Notes under the pieces: model-generated
The model's input: the letters and a program-made list of their open reading frames with translations, nothing else
The model's database searches: none
Told to the model about the DNA's origin: nothing
In this document: one piece after another, positions 1 through 9,275 of the stretch
Layout: each line of letters opens with the position of its first letter
How positions within the stretch are numbered: the stretch's first letter is position 1
Position numbers and translations under genes: made by a program
NCBI GenBank assembly: GCA_017858135.1
Contig: JAFMBY010000004.1
Span: 1-57,993 of the forward strand
Reading direction: 5' to 3'
DNA: 57,993 nt
From: Porticoccaceae bacterium
GTDB taxonomy: Bacteria; Pseudomonadota; Gammaproteobacteria; Pseudomonadales; Porticoccaceae

Positions 1-65
1 TTTTTGATCATGCATAGTTTTTTGATCATGCATAGTTTTTTGATCATGCATAGCTTCTTGCTCAT
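1..65 (-). CDS. lspA: Lipoprotein signal peptidase LspA, N-terminal end only (partial)
   Basis: The ileS stop codon overlaps an ATG as ATGA, the usual 4-bp translational-coupling overlap. From this ATG an open frame runs off the window edge and reads MSKK followed by a repeated LCMIKK hexapeptide. LspA (signal peptidase II, inner membrane, cleaves prolipoproteins) is the standard gene after ileS in gammaproteobacteria, and a short lysine-rich segment before the first membrane helix fits. Only about 21 codons are visible and none carries an LspA motif, so the name rests on position. The frame is built from 18-bp repeats, each supplying a further in-frame ATG. Confidence 0.55.
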   Translation of the reverse strand, partial: MSKKLCMIKKLCMIKKLCMIK

Positions 66-68
66 GCA
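1..68. repeat. 18-bp tandem repeat, four copies (last one diverged)
   Basis: The unit on the minus strand is CTATGCATGATCAAAAAA, present at exact 18-bp spacing; the copy next to ileS is diverged (GAGC instead of GATC). The length is six codons, so copy-number change would keep the frame. In the ileS frame each copy carries a TGA stop; in the putative lspA frame each copy carries an ATG. The array may continue beyond the window edge. Confidence 0.9.
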
Positions 69-2884
69 TAGCGACGAGACTCGCCAGTGTCGGAGAGATT
101 AGTCACGCAGCGGCCGCAGATCTCAGGATGCTCTGCATTAGCCCCGACATCCTCAATAAAGTGCCAGCAACGTACACATTTCTCAGCGCTAGAGCGCTGC
201 ACGCCAACTTTTAAGCCCTCAAGCATAGACTCATTAGCGTCGTCACCCTCTTCGAGGGACAGTAAGGTGGCCTTTGAAGTGATGGTGACAAAGCGCAACT
301 CATCGCCAAGTTTGGCCAGGGACTGATACAGCTCTGGCACTGCATACAATTGAATGTCGGCGCCCAGAGAACCTTTCACCACACCCTGGTTGCGCTGATC
401 TTCAATCACCTTATTGATCGCTTCTTTGGCCTGCAATATTGCTGCCCAATCAGCCTGACTGATAACATCGGCGTCAGTTAACCGTGGCAGTGAATACCAC
501 TCGGCAACAAATACTGACGACTCGCGCTCACCGGGCATAAAGCCCCAGATTTCGCTGGCGGTAAAACTCAGGATCGGCGCTATCCAGCGACTAAAGGCTT
601 CGGCAATATGGTACAGCGCAGTCTGCGCGGAACGTCGCGACAGGCTATTTTCTGGGCAGGTATAGATGCGATCTTTAATAATATCCAGATAGAAGCCACC
701 CATATCGCGAACACAAAAATTGTGCAGTTTTTGGTAGATCAAATGGAACTGAAACTCATCGTAGGCGGTAATAATCTCTTCCTGAAGTCCCGCCGCGCAA
801 TCAATCGCCCAGCGATCCAGAGCCAACAGATCGTCGTGCTCAACCCCATGGTCGGCTGGATTAAAGCCGTCAAGATTGGAGAGAAAATAGCGTGCGGTAT
901 TACGAATCCGGCGATAGGAATCACCCGCGCGAGTCAAGATTTCGTCGGAAACAGTCATCTCACTGCTAAAGTCTGCCGAGGCAATCCAAAGACGCAGCAC
1001 ATCGGCGCCCATATCATTGATGACTTTTTGCGGTGAAATAACATTACCAATCGACTTAGACATCTTGCGACCGTGCTCATCGACGGTAAAGCCATGGGTT
1101 AGCACCGCTTTGTAGGGTGCCGTGCCATTGATTGCGATCGCCGTCTTCAGTGATGATTGAAACCAGCCACGGTGTTGGTCTGAGCCCTCGAGATAGAGGT
1201 CTGCTGGGTAACGCAACTCCTCACGAGCTTTGATCACCGATTCGTGAGTGACTCCAGAGTCAAACCAAACATCCAGCGTGTCGGTGACCTTCTGATAGTC
1301 AGCAGTGTCCTCACCAATCAATTCTGCCGCATCGAGGTCGAACCAGGCATCAATGCCATGTTCCTCAACCCGCAATGCAACCTGCTCAATCAACGCAGAG
1401 GTATCGGGATGCAGCTCGCCGCTCTGCTTATGGACAAAGAGAGCGATCGGCACACCCCAGGTGCGCTGACGCGAGATGCACCAGTCCGGACTGTTGTCGA
1501 GCATGCCTTCGATCCGCGCCTGCCCCCACTCCGGGTGCCAGCTGACCGTTTTTACCGCGTCCTTAGCTTTTCCCAAAAGACCATTTTTGTCCATGGAGAT
1601 AAACCATTGCGGGGTCGCACGGTAAATCAATGGGGTTTTGGTGCGCCAGCAGTGCGCGTAACTGTGTACAAACTGACCGCAGCTAAACAGGCGCTGATGC
1701 TGACGCAATACCTCGAGCACCGAGTCATCGACCTTGTAGACATGCTGACCGGCAAACAGCTCAACATCATCGTGGAATAGGCCGTTGTCCAAAATATAGT
1801 TCAGTGTGCCAATACCATATTGCTTAGACACGACGAAATCTTCCACACCGTGGTCTGGCGCAGTATGCACACAGCCAGTACCTGCGTCAGTCGTAACATG
1901 TTCGCCAAGCAGCACAGGAATATCGCGATCGTAAAACGGGTGTCGCGCGACAATATTCTCTAACTGCTTGCCCTGACAGGTCGCAAGTTGTTGATAGTCC
2001 TCGAAAGCCAGACGCTGCATCACCGACTCAAGTAGCAGCTGCGAGCAGACCAGTCGTACAGGTCCACTCTCGCCGACAACCTGAACCAGCACATAGTCGA
2101 GATCAGCACCCACAGAAATAGCCTGACTACTGGGAATGGTCCACGGCGTTGTGGTCCAGATCAGCAGATTGACCTCACCCTCACCGGGTAGGCCGTCGAA
2201 TGCCGTCGACAATTTATTCAACTGTTGCTGATCGCTCACTGCATAGGCGACGTCGATACTGTAAGAGGTTTTGTCCTGATACTCGACCTCCGCTTCAGCC
2301 AGAGCCGAGCCACCCACCACGCTCCAATAAACCGGCTTGTAGCCTTTCACTAAATGACCGTTGGCAGCGATTTTGCCAAGCGCGCGAATGGTGTCGGCTT
2401 CGACGCGATAATTCATTGTCAGGTAGGGCCGCTCCCAATCACCAAAAATACCCAAGCGGACAAAGCCCTGGCGCTGGCCGTCGACCTGCTTCATCGCATA
2501 GTCGCGGCACTTTTTACGAAACGTCGAGTACTCAACCTTAACTCCTGCCTTGCCGATTTTTTTCTCGACATTGTGCTCGATGGGCAAACCATGGCAGTCC
2601 CAACCCGGAATATAGGGCGCATCAAAGCCACTCAATGTGCGCGCCTTAACGATAATATCTTTGAGTGTTTTGTTCACCGCATGGCCTAGGTGAATCTCAC
2701 CGTTAGCATAGGGAGGACCATCGTGAAGAATGTATTTTTCACGCCCGGCACGGGCATCGCGAATCTGCTGGTAGAGGTTGCTATCCTGCCATGCTTTTAG
2801 CATGCCCGGCTCGCGCTGAGCCAGATTGGCGCGCATGGGGAAATCGGTCTTGGGCAGATTCAGTGTTGCTTTGTAGTCAGTCAT
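62..2884 (-). CDS. ileS: Isoleucine--tRNA ligase
   Basis: Charges tRNA-Ile in the cytoplasm. At 940 residues it has the length of the E. coli enzyme. The HIGH-type signature is HLGH at about residues 65-68, the KMSKS loop is KMSKSIGN at about residue 600, the editing insertion lies between them, and a C-terminal zinc-binding segment has CVRCW and CGRC pairs. The ATG start has an AAGG Shine-Dalgarno about 5 bases upstream. It lies 63 bp downstream of ribF and overlaps the next gene (probably lspA) by 4 bp, the classic ribF-ileS-lspA order. Confidence 0.98.
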   Translation of the reverse strand: MTDYKATLNLPKTDFPMRANLAQREPGMLKAWQDSNLYQQIRDARAGREKYILHDGPPYANGEIHLGHAVNKTLKDIIVKARTLSGFDAPYIPGWDCHGLPIEHNVEKKIGKAGVKVEYSTFRKKCRDYAMKQVDGQRQGFVRLGIFGDWERPYLTMNYRVEADTIRALGKIAANGHLVKGYKPVYWSVVGGSALAEAEVEYQDKTSYSIDVAYAVSDQQQLNKLSTAFDGLPGEGEVNLLIWTTTPWTIPSSQAISVGADLDYVLVQVVGESGPVRLVCSQLLLESVMQRLAFEDYQQLATCQGKQLENIVARHPFYDRDIPVLLGEHVTTDAGTGCVHTAPDHGVEDFVVSKQYGIGTLNYILDNGLFHDDVELFAGQHVYKVDDSVLEVLRQHQRLFSCGQFVHSYAHCWRTKTPLIYRATPQWFISMDKNGLLGKAKDAVKTVSWHPEWGQARIEGMLDNSPDWCISRQRTWGVPIALFVHKQSGELHPDTSALIEQVALRVEEHGIDAWFDLDAAELIGEDTADYQKVTDTLDVWFDSGVTHESVIKAREELRYPADLYLEGSDQHRGWFQSSLKTAIAINGTAPYKAVLTHGFTVDEHGRKMSKSIGNVISPQKVINDMGADVLRLWIASADFSSEMTVSDEILTRAGDSYRRIRNTARYFLSNLDGFNPADHGVEHDDLLALDRWAIDCAAGLQEEIITAYDEFQFHLIYQKLHNFCVRDMGGFYLDIIKDRIYTCPENSLSRRSAQTALYHIAEAFSRWIAPILSFTASEIWGFMPGERESSVFVAEWYSLPRLTDADVISQADWAAILQAKEAINKVIEDQRNQGVVKGSLGADIQLYAVPELYQSLAKLGDELRFVTITSKATLLSLEEGDDANESMLEGLKVGVQRSSAEKCVRCWHFIEDVGANAEHPEICGRCVTNLSDTGESRRYA

Positions 2885-2947
2885 TGGCCTTTTTATTGAC
2901 CTTCTTGGTCAACCTTATATAAGTTTATTGTCTATCGATCGTTTAGG

Positions 2948-3895
2948 TTAGCCACTCGCCAACCTATCAGCCTGCAAAAACCACTCGCGGATCATCTCCA
3001 CATCGTGGCTGATTGTGGCAACCAGCTTTTCGAGGCTGGTAAATTTTTCTTCATCGCGAATCTTGTGAACAAATTCCACAACAATTCTCTGGCCGTAAAG
3101 GTCACCGGCAAAGTCAAGCAGATGGACCTCTAAAATCGGCTTTAACAGATCGCCCACTGTCGGCCGTAAACCGACATTAGCGGCGCCCCGATAAATGCTT
3201 CCGGCAACATTCACCTTGACCGCAAAGACGCCGGACAGCGGCGCACTAAAACGATTTAATTGTACATTGGCCGTCGGAAAGCCAAGCTCGCGTCCCAGCT
3301 GCTGGCCATAGCCAACCACACCACTAATCGAAAATGGTCGGCCCAGTAATTCAGCGGCGCGAGTAAAATCCGCCCGCTCGACCACTTCACGTACCAGCGT
3401 ACTGCTGACCCGACAACCATCCACCTCGACCGTCGCCGTATCCTGTACGTCAAAACCGTAGCGTTTGCCCTGCTCAGTCAACAGCGCAAAATCACCGCGT
3501 CGATCACAGCCAAAATGGAAGTCATCGCCGACAATTAAAGATTGCACGCCCAGCCCGCGGACTAATACCTGCTCAACAAAATCATCCGCCGAGAGATTGC
3601 GCAGCTGACGATTAAACTGCAGACAAACCACTCGATCGACCCCTGTCGCCAGCAGCGTATCAATCTTCTCTCGCAATCTCATCAACCGCGCCGGAGCGCG
3701 CTCAGCGGAAAAATATTCTCTGGGTTGAGGTTCAAAGGTCATCGCGACCGACGGCACCTGCAAACGTTCGGCAGCCTCTTTTACCTGCTGCAAAATAGCC
3801 TGATGGCCGATATGTACACCATCGAATGACCCGATGGTGACCACCGATTTTTCTTCAAGGCAGTGCAGGTTTTGCAAACCGCGAACAAAGGTCAT
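2948..3895 (-). CDS. ribF: Bifunctional riboflavin kinase / FAD synthetase
   Basis: Phosphorylates riboflavin to FMN and adenylates FMN to FAD. The N-terminal nucleotidyltransferase domain shows GSFDGVHIGHQ and the C-terminal riboflavin kinase domain shows GFPTANV. The track ORF begins at a GTG at 3925; I prefer the ATG at 3895 because family members begin with a short segment before RGLxNL, which gives about 315 residues as in E. coli. Neither start has a good ribosome binding site. It sits between murJ and ileS in the common order. Confidence 0.95.
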   Translation of the reverse strand: MTFVRGLQNLHCLEEKSVVTIGSFDGVHIGHQAILQQVKEAAERLQVPSVAMTFEPQPREYFSAERAPARLMRLREKIDTLLATGVDRVVCLQFNRQLRNLSADDFVEQVLVRGLGVQSLIVGDDFHFGCDRRGDFALLTEQGKRYGFDVQDTATVEVDGCRVSSTLVREVVERADFTRAAELLGRPFSISGVVGYGQQLGRELGFPTANVQLNRFSAPLSGVFAVKVNVAGSIYRGAANVGLRPTVGDLLKPILEVHLLDFAGDLYGQRIVVEFVHKIRDEEKFTSLEKLVATISHDVEMIREWFLQADRLASG

Positions 3896-3990
3896 TTTAG
3901 CGTGCTGCACAAGCGTTGATTTCACTGTTCAGAATAAACGTTGAGTATACCTAGCAACCATAAGAAAGGTAAGGCGCCGGAGCCAATTAA

Positions 3991-4017
3991 CCTGTGTACA
4001 AACGGCGATTACACAGG
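3991..4017. repeat. Inverted repeat between murJ and ribF
   Basis: Perfect 8-bp arms CCTGTGTA and TACACAGG are separated by 11 bases, just downstream of the murJ stop. The minus-strand transcript would form a hairpin there, but only TTAATT follows, so it is a weak terminator or an RNA processing/stabilising hairpin at best. Confidence 0.5.
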
Positions 4018-4035
4018 GGCACAGAGAGCGATAAT

Positions 4036-5721
4036 TTAATCTGCGGAGGTCGTTGCTTTGGCCGGCCCTTTTAAATCGCTAAGCCGCATACCACAGGCCC
4101 ATAAAACGGCAGCGTAGACGGCAAAGCCAGCGCCACAGATGCAGACAATGGCACTACTGCGCTGCCACCAGCTGAGCTGCTGCCAGAGACTGGCATCGAA
4201 TGAGGTGAAATGATCGCCGAGCCATACCAGCGTAACCATCATCAGCGCAACGGCCAACAGCAGGTTTAGCGCAAAACGCAACCAGGCGCGACCCGGAAGG
4301 TAGATAGCCTTGCTGCGCAGTGCCAGAAACAATAATAGCGCATTTAAAAATGCCGATAGTGAGGTTGCCAGAGCGAGCCCGACATGACCCACCTGCCAAT
4401 ACGAATGCAGCGGTATCACCAGAGCCAGATTGAGTAGCATATTGGAGACCATGGCAATCACACCGATGCGCACCGGCGTACGCATATCCTGGCGCGCGAA
4501 AAAGCCCGGCGCCAACACCTTGATTAACATAAACGCGACCAACCCGAGAGAATAGGCGCGCAAGCTCAGCGTCGCCATCGACATATCGCGCGCCGTCATC
4601 ACATCACCATAGAGGAATAGTGTCGCGAGAATCGGTTCGGCAAGGAGCATCAACGCAGCGGCAGCTGGCACGGCAATTAACAATACCATGCGCAGCGCCC
4701 AATCGAGTGTCTGAGAATAAGCCTCTACTGAACTGGCAGCGTGATGGCGCGACAGATTGGGCAAGATCACCGTGGCGATAGCGACCGCAAACACCCCCAG
4801 CGGCAGCTCCGAGAGACGATCGGAATAATAGAGCCAGGAGACACTGCCGGTCGGCAGAAAGGTTGCCAACATAGTGTCTAATAGCAGGTTAATTTGGCTC
4901 ACCGAGACACCAAAGATGGCCGGCCCCATTAAGCCGAGTATTTTTCGCACCCCCGGGTGGCGCCAATCAACCGTCGGTACTGGCAGCATATGGATGCGCG
5001 CCAGAAACGGCAGTTGAAAACAAAACTGAATCGCTCCAGCAGCAAACACTCCCCAGGCTAAGGCATAGGTCGGCTGCTCAAACCAAGGCGCTGCAATCAA
5101 CGCGGCAAAGATTAACGACGTATTCAGCAGCACCGGGGTAAACGCGGGAACCGCAAAGCGATCATAGCTATTGAGGATACCGCCGGCGACGCCAGTCATT
5201 GAGATAAATAATAAATAGGGAAAGGTAATGCGCAACATGTCGGCTGTGGCATTAAATTTAAACGCATCGTTGAGATACCACTTCGGGGCAAACAGCGCGG
5301 CAAACAGCGGCGACGCAATAACAATCACCAGAGTCAGCAACAGCAGTGCCGCACCCAGGGTACCGAACACTCGATTTGTCAGCTCTCTCAGCGCTGCGCG
5401 ACTGCCTTTTTCGCGATACTCACCCAGCACCGGGACAAATGCCTGCGCAAAGGCGCCTTCAGCAAATAGGCGGCGAAAAAAATTGGGGATTTTAAAGGCA
5501 ACAAAAAACACATCTGCCAGTGCTTCAGCACCGATAACGCGTGCAAAAATAATATCCCGCGCCAGCCCCATAAAGCGCGACAGCATGGTGAAGAAGCTCA
5601 CCACACCGCTGGAACGAAGCAGGCCACTATCGGCCTTCACACTCCCCGACGCCGGCTGCTCTGACACATCACTGGCCTGCTCGGGTAATTGACTGCGCTG
5701 CTCGCGTTGCTCTTGACTCAC
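4036..5721 (-). CDS. murJ: Lipid II flippase MurJ (MviN)
   Basis: Polytopic inner-membrane MOP-superfamily protein that moves lipid II across the membrane for peptidoglycan synthesis. The first helix region contains SRFMGLARDIIFARVIG and the conserved FFVAFKIPNFFRRLFAEGAF follows; about 14 hydrophobic segments follow in total. At 561 residues it is longer than E. coli MurJ because of a polar, Q/S/E-rich N-terminal tail of about 35 residues from a GTG start; an internal ATG would remove the tail. It is divergent from rpsT and leads into ribF. Confidence 0.95.
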   Translation of the reverse strand: MSQEQREQRSQLPEQASDVSEQPASGSVKADSGLLRSSGVVSFFTMLSRFMGLARDIIFARVIGAEALADVFFVAFKIPNFFRRLFAEGAFAQAFVPVLGEYREKGSRAALRELTNRVFGTLGAALLLLTLVIVIASPLFAALFAPKWYLNDAFKFNATADMLRITFPYLLFISMTGVAGGILNSYDRFAVPAFTPVLLNTSLIFAALIAAPWFEQPTYALAWGVFAAGAIQFCFQLPFLARIHMLPVPTVDWRHPGVRKILGLMGPAIFGVSVSQINLLLDTMLATFLPTGSVSWLYYSDRLSELPLGVFAVAIATVILPNLSRHHAASSVEAYSQTLDWALRMVLLIAVPAAAALMLLAEPILATLFLYGDVMTARDMSMATLSLRAYSLGLVAFMLIKVLAPGFFARQDMRTPVRIGVIAMVSNMLLNLALVIPLHSYWQVGHVGLALATSLSAFLNALLLFLALRSKAIYLPGRAWLRFALNLLLAVALMMVTLVWLGDHFTSFDASLWQQLSWWQRSSAIVCICGAGFAVYAAVLWACGMRLSDLKGPAKATTSAD

Positions 5722-5868
5722 GTGTCTACTCGGTTGACGGGGCGTTTCACTGCAGTTTAACGGCCTCCATGCCCATCTCCAAGTGAATAGTTAAAAGCCT
5801 TGCACCCTGAGGCGCGACGCGGGGTTAACAGAGCGCCGCAGAGCGACACTATTGCTGGAAAAATTGGC

Positions 5869-5897
5869 TTGAATGTGTGTTGTAAACCCTGTATATT
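5869..5897 (+). promoter_or_regulatory. Sigma70-type promoter of rpsT
   Basis: TTGAAT and TATATT (one mismatch to TATAAT) are separated by 17 bp, about 42 bp upstream of the rpsT start. A strong GAGAGGAGT Shine-Dalgarno follows before the GTG start. Confidence 0.65.
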
Positions 5898-5938
5898 TCC
5901 GCGCCTTCAGTGAGACCCTTTGAGAGGAGTAATACCCA

Positions 5939-6202
5939 GTGGCAAATTCAGCCCAAGCTAAGAAACGCGCACGACAGAACGAGAAACGCCGCCAGCACAA
6001 TGCTAGCTTGCGCTCAATGGTTCGCACCTATTTGAAAAAAGTTGACGCAGCAATCGCCACTGGCGTTCACGCTGATGCTCAACAGGCTTATGTCTCGGCC
6101 GTTCCAGTGATCGACCGCATGGCCGACAAGGGCATTATTCACAAGAATAAAGCTGCTCGTCACAAAAGCCGCTTGAATGCGAAAGTTAAAGCGCTGGGCT
6201 GA
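5939..6202 (+). CDS. rpsT: 30S ribosomal protein S20
   Basis: Small basic protein that binds 16S rRNA. The 87-residue product begins [21 protein letters not shown], the S20 signature. It uses a GTG start behind a GAGAGGAGT ribosome binding site and is followed by a strong terminator. It is transcribed alone and divergently from murJ, its normal neighbour. Weak initiator codons are known for S20 and tie into its autoregulation in E. coli; whether that applies here is an inference. Confidence 0.98.
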   Translation: MANSAQAKKRARQNEKRRQHNASLRSMVRTYLKKVDAAIATGVHADAQQAYVSAVPVIDRMADKGIIHKNKAARHKSRLNAKVKALG

Positions 6203-6223
6203 TTAGCTTTTCAGCCAGCACTG

Positions 6224-6250
6224 AAAAAACCGGCGCTAGCCGGTTTTTTT
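6224..6250 (+). terminator. Rho-independent terminator after rpsT
   Basis: The stem ACCGGC/GCCGGT is extended by an A-run on the left and a T-run on the right, 21 bp after the rpsT stop. The flanking A and T tracts mean it could act in both directions. Confidence 0.85.
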
Positions 6251-6336
6251 ATGGGTGCATGAAATTAGTTTGTTATTCCTCACCATTCTTAATCACTATG
6301 GCGAGGTTACTGCTTGTTAGATGAAATCCATGCGTG

Positions 6337-7509
6337 CTAGCAGGCCACAGCGCCAGTGCTAATGAGCTGTTCAATCTCCTGCTCGTCATAGCCTGCGCCA
6401 GCCAACACCGCACGGGTATTCTCACCCAGTGCCACGGCCGGATATTTCACCTCAGCCTGGGTGCGTGAAAATCGCGGCGTGGGCGCTGGCTGCCAAGTCT
6501 CGCCATCATCAATAAAAGTACCGCGAGAGATATTGTGGGGGTGATGTCGCGCTTCCTGCATCGACAACACTGGCGCAAAGCACACATCAGTCCCCTCGAG
6601 CAACTGACACCAATGGTCGCGCGTTCTGGTTTTAAACAGTGCCGCAAACCTGTCAGACAAATCAGCCCAGTGTTTGCTCTGCCACTGCAGCTGACGCCAA
6701 TTGATCGGCGTGTCGCCGCGAGCGGTTGCAGCATCTAGCTCAAGCAGCTCCACTAACTGATTAAAAAACTGCGGCTCAATCGAACCGACGGAAATATAAC
6801 CACCATCACTAGTCTCGTAGACGTTGTAGAAAAAAGCACCGGAATCGAGAATATTTTCGCCGCGTTTATCGACAGCGCTACCGGCCTGCAAGGCGCTGTA
6901 AGCAAAACCCATCAAACTAGCAGTGCCATCAACAATAGACGAATCAATCACCTGACCGTGGCCAGAGTTTTGTGCCTCAAGCAGAGCGCAGACCAGACCA
7001 AAGGCGAGCATCATGCCACCGCCACCATAATCACCGACCAAATTAAGTGGGATAGATGGCTTTTGGCCCCGCGGACCAATCGCGTGCAGAGCACCGGTGA
7101 GGGCAATGTAATTAATGTCGTGACCTGCAGCAGCGGCAAGAGGTCCGTCTTGCCCCCATCCAGTCATGCGCCCATAAACCAGCTGCGGATTGATCTCAAG
7201 ACAGCGCTCGGGACCGAGCCCAAGCTTCTCCATCACCCCGGGACGAAAGCCTTCAATCATAGCGTCTGCACTTGCTAGAAGGCGTTCGACACAGGCGATG
7301 CCGGCGGCAGATTTCAGGTTGATACAGATAGACGATTTGCCACGATTGTGGAAATCCAGCCGCGGATCAGCGCCAGCGGTCATCACGCCGCCACCGGGAC
7401 GCTCTATGCGAATCACGTCAGCACCCATATCAGCAAGCATCATTCCAGCATAGGGTGCCGGGCCAAGCCCGGCAAATTCGATAATGGTCTTTCCAGCCAA
7501 TGGTCCCAT
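6337..7509 (-). CDS. CoA-transferase family III, alpha-methylacyl-CoA racemase type
   Basis: CaiB/BaiF family protein of 390 residues. The N terminus (GPLAGKTIIEFAGLGPAPYAG) and the residues expected for racemase chemistry are all visible: His in GHDINYIALTGAL, Asp in NLVGDYGGGG and Glu in GSIEPQFF. These match the His/Asp pair and Glu of MCR/AMACR, which interconvert R and S 2-methylacyl-CoA esters, for example in branched-chain lipid or sterol breakdown. The neighbouring pnt genes are 30 bp upstream but probably unrelated in function. A CoA-transferase role is less likely given these residues, but the substrate is unknown. Confidence 0.85.
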   Translation of the reverse strand: MGPLAGKTIIEFAGLGPAPYAGMMLADMGADVIRIERPGGGVMTAGADPRLDFHNRGKSSICINLKSAAGIACVERLLASADAMIEGFRPGVMEKLGLGPERCLEINPQLVYGRMTGWGQDGPLAAAAGHDINYIALTGALHAIGPRGQKPSIPLNLVGDYGGGGMMLAFGLVCALLEAQNSGHGQVIDSSIVDGTASLMGFAYSALQAGSAVDKRGENILDSGAFFYNVYETSDGGYISVGSIEPQFFNQLVELLELDAATARGDTPINWRQLQWQSKHWADLSDRFAALFKTRTRDHWCQLLEGTDVCFAPVLSMQEARHHPHNISRGTFIDDGETWQPAPTPRFSRTQAEVKYPAVALGENTRAVLAGAGYDEQEIEQLISTGAVAC

Positions 7510-7539
7510 ATGATACCTAGTTAGCCGCGCGTTAAACCG

Positions 7540-8985
7540 CTAGGCTTGATTTAACGCTACGGTCATTTCAACCACGGCTTTTTTGCCATCGCCGTAGACC
7601 ATCAAGGTGTGATCCATGGCAAAAAGTGGATTGGGCAAGCCAGCAAAACCCGGACTCAGCGACCGTTTGATCACCACAACTGTCTTTGCCTTGTCGACAT
7701 TGAGAATTGGCATACCGTAGATCGGGCTACCTTCAACATCGCGAGCCATAGGGTTGGTGACATCGTTAGCGCCAATCACAATCACCACATCGGTGTCTTC
7801 GAAGGTCGGATTGATTTTATCCATTTCAACCAATTTATCGTAAGGCACTTCGGCTTCAGCCAGAAGAACATTCATATGCCCTGGCATACGCCCGGCCACC
7901 GGATGGATACCGTATTCAACGTCAATTCCTTTAGCCTGCATGGCATCGGCCAACTCACGCACTGCGTGTTGCGCCTGAGCCATCGCCATGCCATAACCGG
8001 GCACAATCACCACACGCTGAGCGGTCTCGAGAATCATGGCCACTTCGTCGGGCTGGGCGCTGGTCACTTTGCCGGCATAAACCTCATCGGCATCGATGGC
8101 TTCACCACCGGCTGCCATTTTGCCGAACAACACATTGGTCAGTGAGCGATTCATGGCGACACACATAATCTGTGTCAGAATAAGCCCAGAGGTTCCCACC
8201 AGCGAACCGGCGATAATCAACACCGTATTGCCGAGAATAAAGCCAGCTAAAGCCGCTGCAATGCCCGAGTACGAGTTCAACAGCGCAATCACCACCGGCA
8301 TATCGGCACCGCCAATCGGCATCACTAGGAATAGACCGAGCAACAGCGCCACGGCCACTATCGCAACCATGGCGGCAACATTGCCTGGATCAACCACCAC
8401 CAAGCCTACGGCAACCACTCCAACAATCAAAAGTAGCGCATTACCAATCGGGCCACCGGGAAGACCATAACTCTTCTTCATTAACTCTTGCAGCTTGGCA
8501 AACGCGACCAGACTACCAGTCAGCGTCAACGCGCCAATCAAGATGGTCAGACCGATAGCCAGCAGCGCAATGGTGCCCTCTGGTCCAACCCCAAAAGCAC
8601 TGCTGTCAGCAACCACTGGGGTTAACAGTTCGGCAAAGGATGCCGGCGTGCTGCCCAACTTGCCATAGTACTCAGCCAGCGCGATGGTCAGTGAAGCACC
8701 ACCACCAAAGCCATTTAACAGTGCCACCATTTGCGGCATCGAGGTCATTTGAATACGCAGCGCCATAATGCTGCCGACGATAGAACCGACGACTACGCCG
8801 GCGATCACATAGGTGTAATCGACGGTGTTCATATTCAGTAACGTCACTACCACGGCGATCAACATGCCCAAGGCAGAGAGCATATTGCCGCGCACGGCGG
8901 TTTTTGGTTTGGTCAGCCCTTTAATACCGAGGATAAACAACACACCGGCAATCAGGTAAACAAAATTTACAATATTGGCATTCAT
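7540..8985 (-). CDS. pntB: NAD(P) transhydrogenase subunit beta
   Basis: Membrane subunit of the proton-translocating transhydrogenase that uses proton-motive force to make NADPH from NADH and NADP+. The N-terminal two thirds is a set of glycine-rich membrane helices; the C-terminal NADP-binding domain III carries GYGMAMAQAQH and VIGANDVTNP. The 481-residue length is normal. It is the last gene of pntA-pntAB-pntB, with only 3 bp between it and pntAB. Confidence 0.97.
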   Translation of the reverse strand: MNANIVNFVYLIAGVLFILGIKGLTKPKTAVRGNMLSALGMLIAVVVTLLNMNTVDYTYVIAGVVVGSIVGSIMALRIQMTSMPQMVALLNGFGGGASLTIALAEYYGKLGSTPASFAELLTPVVADSSAFGVGPEGTIALLAIGLTILIGALTLTGSLVAFAKLQELMKKSYGLPGGPIGNALLLIVGVVAVGLVVVDPGNVAAMVAIVAVALLLGLFLVMPIGGADMPVVIALLNSYSGIAAALAGFILGNTVLIIAGSLVGTSGLILTQIMCVAMNRSLTNVLFGKMAAGGEAIDADEVYAGKVTSAQPDEVAMILETAQRVVIVPGYGMAMAQAQHAVRELADAMQAKGIDVEYGIHPVAGRMPGHMNVLLAEAEVPYDKLVEMDKINPTFEDTDVVIVIGANDVTNPMARDVEGSPIYGMPILNVDKAKTVVVIKRSLSPGFAGLPNPLFAMDHTLMVYGDGKKAVVEMTVALNQA

Positions 8986-8988
8986 CGC

Positions 8989-9270
8989 TTACTTCCTCTT
9001 AAACATGGCAAGCATGCGATTAGTAACAAGGTAACCACCGACAACATTGATGGTCGCGAGGGTGACGGCGATAAAGCCGAGTATATTCACCAGCATCGGT
9101 GAACCGTCACTGCCAGCGGCCAGCAGCGCACCCACTAGAGTGATACCGGATACAGCGTTGGTACCTGACATCAAAGGTGTATGCAGAGTTGGCGGCACTT
9201 TGGTAATCAGCTCAACACCGAGAAATAGCGACAGCACAAACAGCGCTAATAGCAGAATTAAAATATCCAT
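8989..9270 (-). CDS. pntAB: NAD(P) transhydrogenase subunit alpha 2
   Basis: Small membrane protein of 93 residues corresponding to the C-terminal transmembrane part of E. coli PntA, with helices near residues 1-20 and 35-80 and the motif TLHTPLMSGTNAVSGI. A split alpha subunit is a recognised arrangement, as in Rhodospirillum. It lies 5 bp after pntA and 3 bp before pntB, so the three are one translation unit. Confidence 0.95.
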   Translation of the reverse strand: MDILILLLALFVLSLFLGVELITKVPPTLHTPLMSGTNAVSGITLVGALLAAGSDGSPMLVNILGFIAVTLATINVVGGYLVTNRMLAMFKRK

Positions 9271-9275
9271 TTGTT

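Noticed and set aside
6337-7509. Calling the CaiB-like gene a formyl-CoA or carnitine CoA-transferase
   Set aside because: The His, Asp and Glu at racemase positions and the N-terminal pattern fit AMACR/MCR better than the transferases with a catalytic Asp near residue 169.
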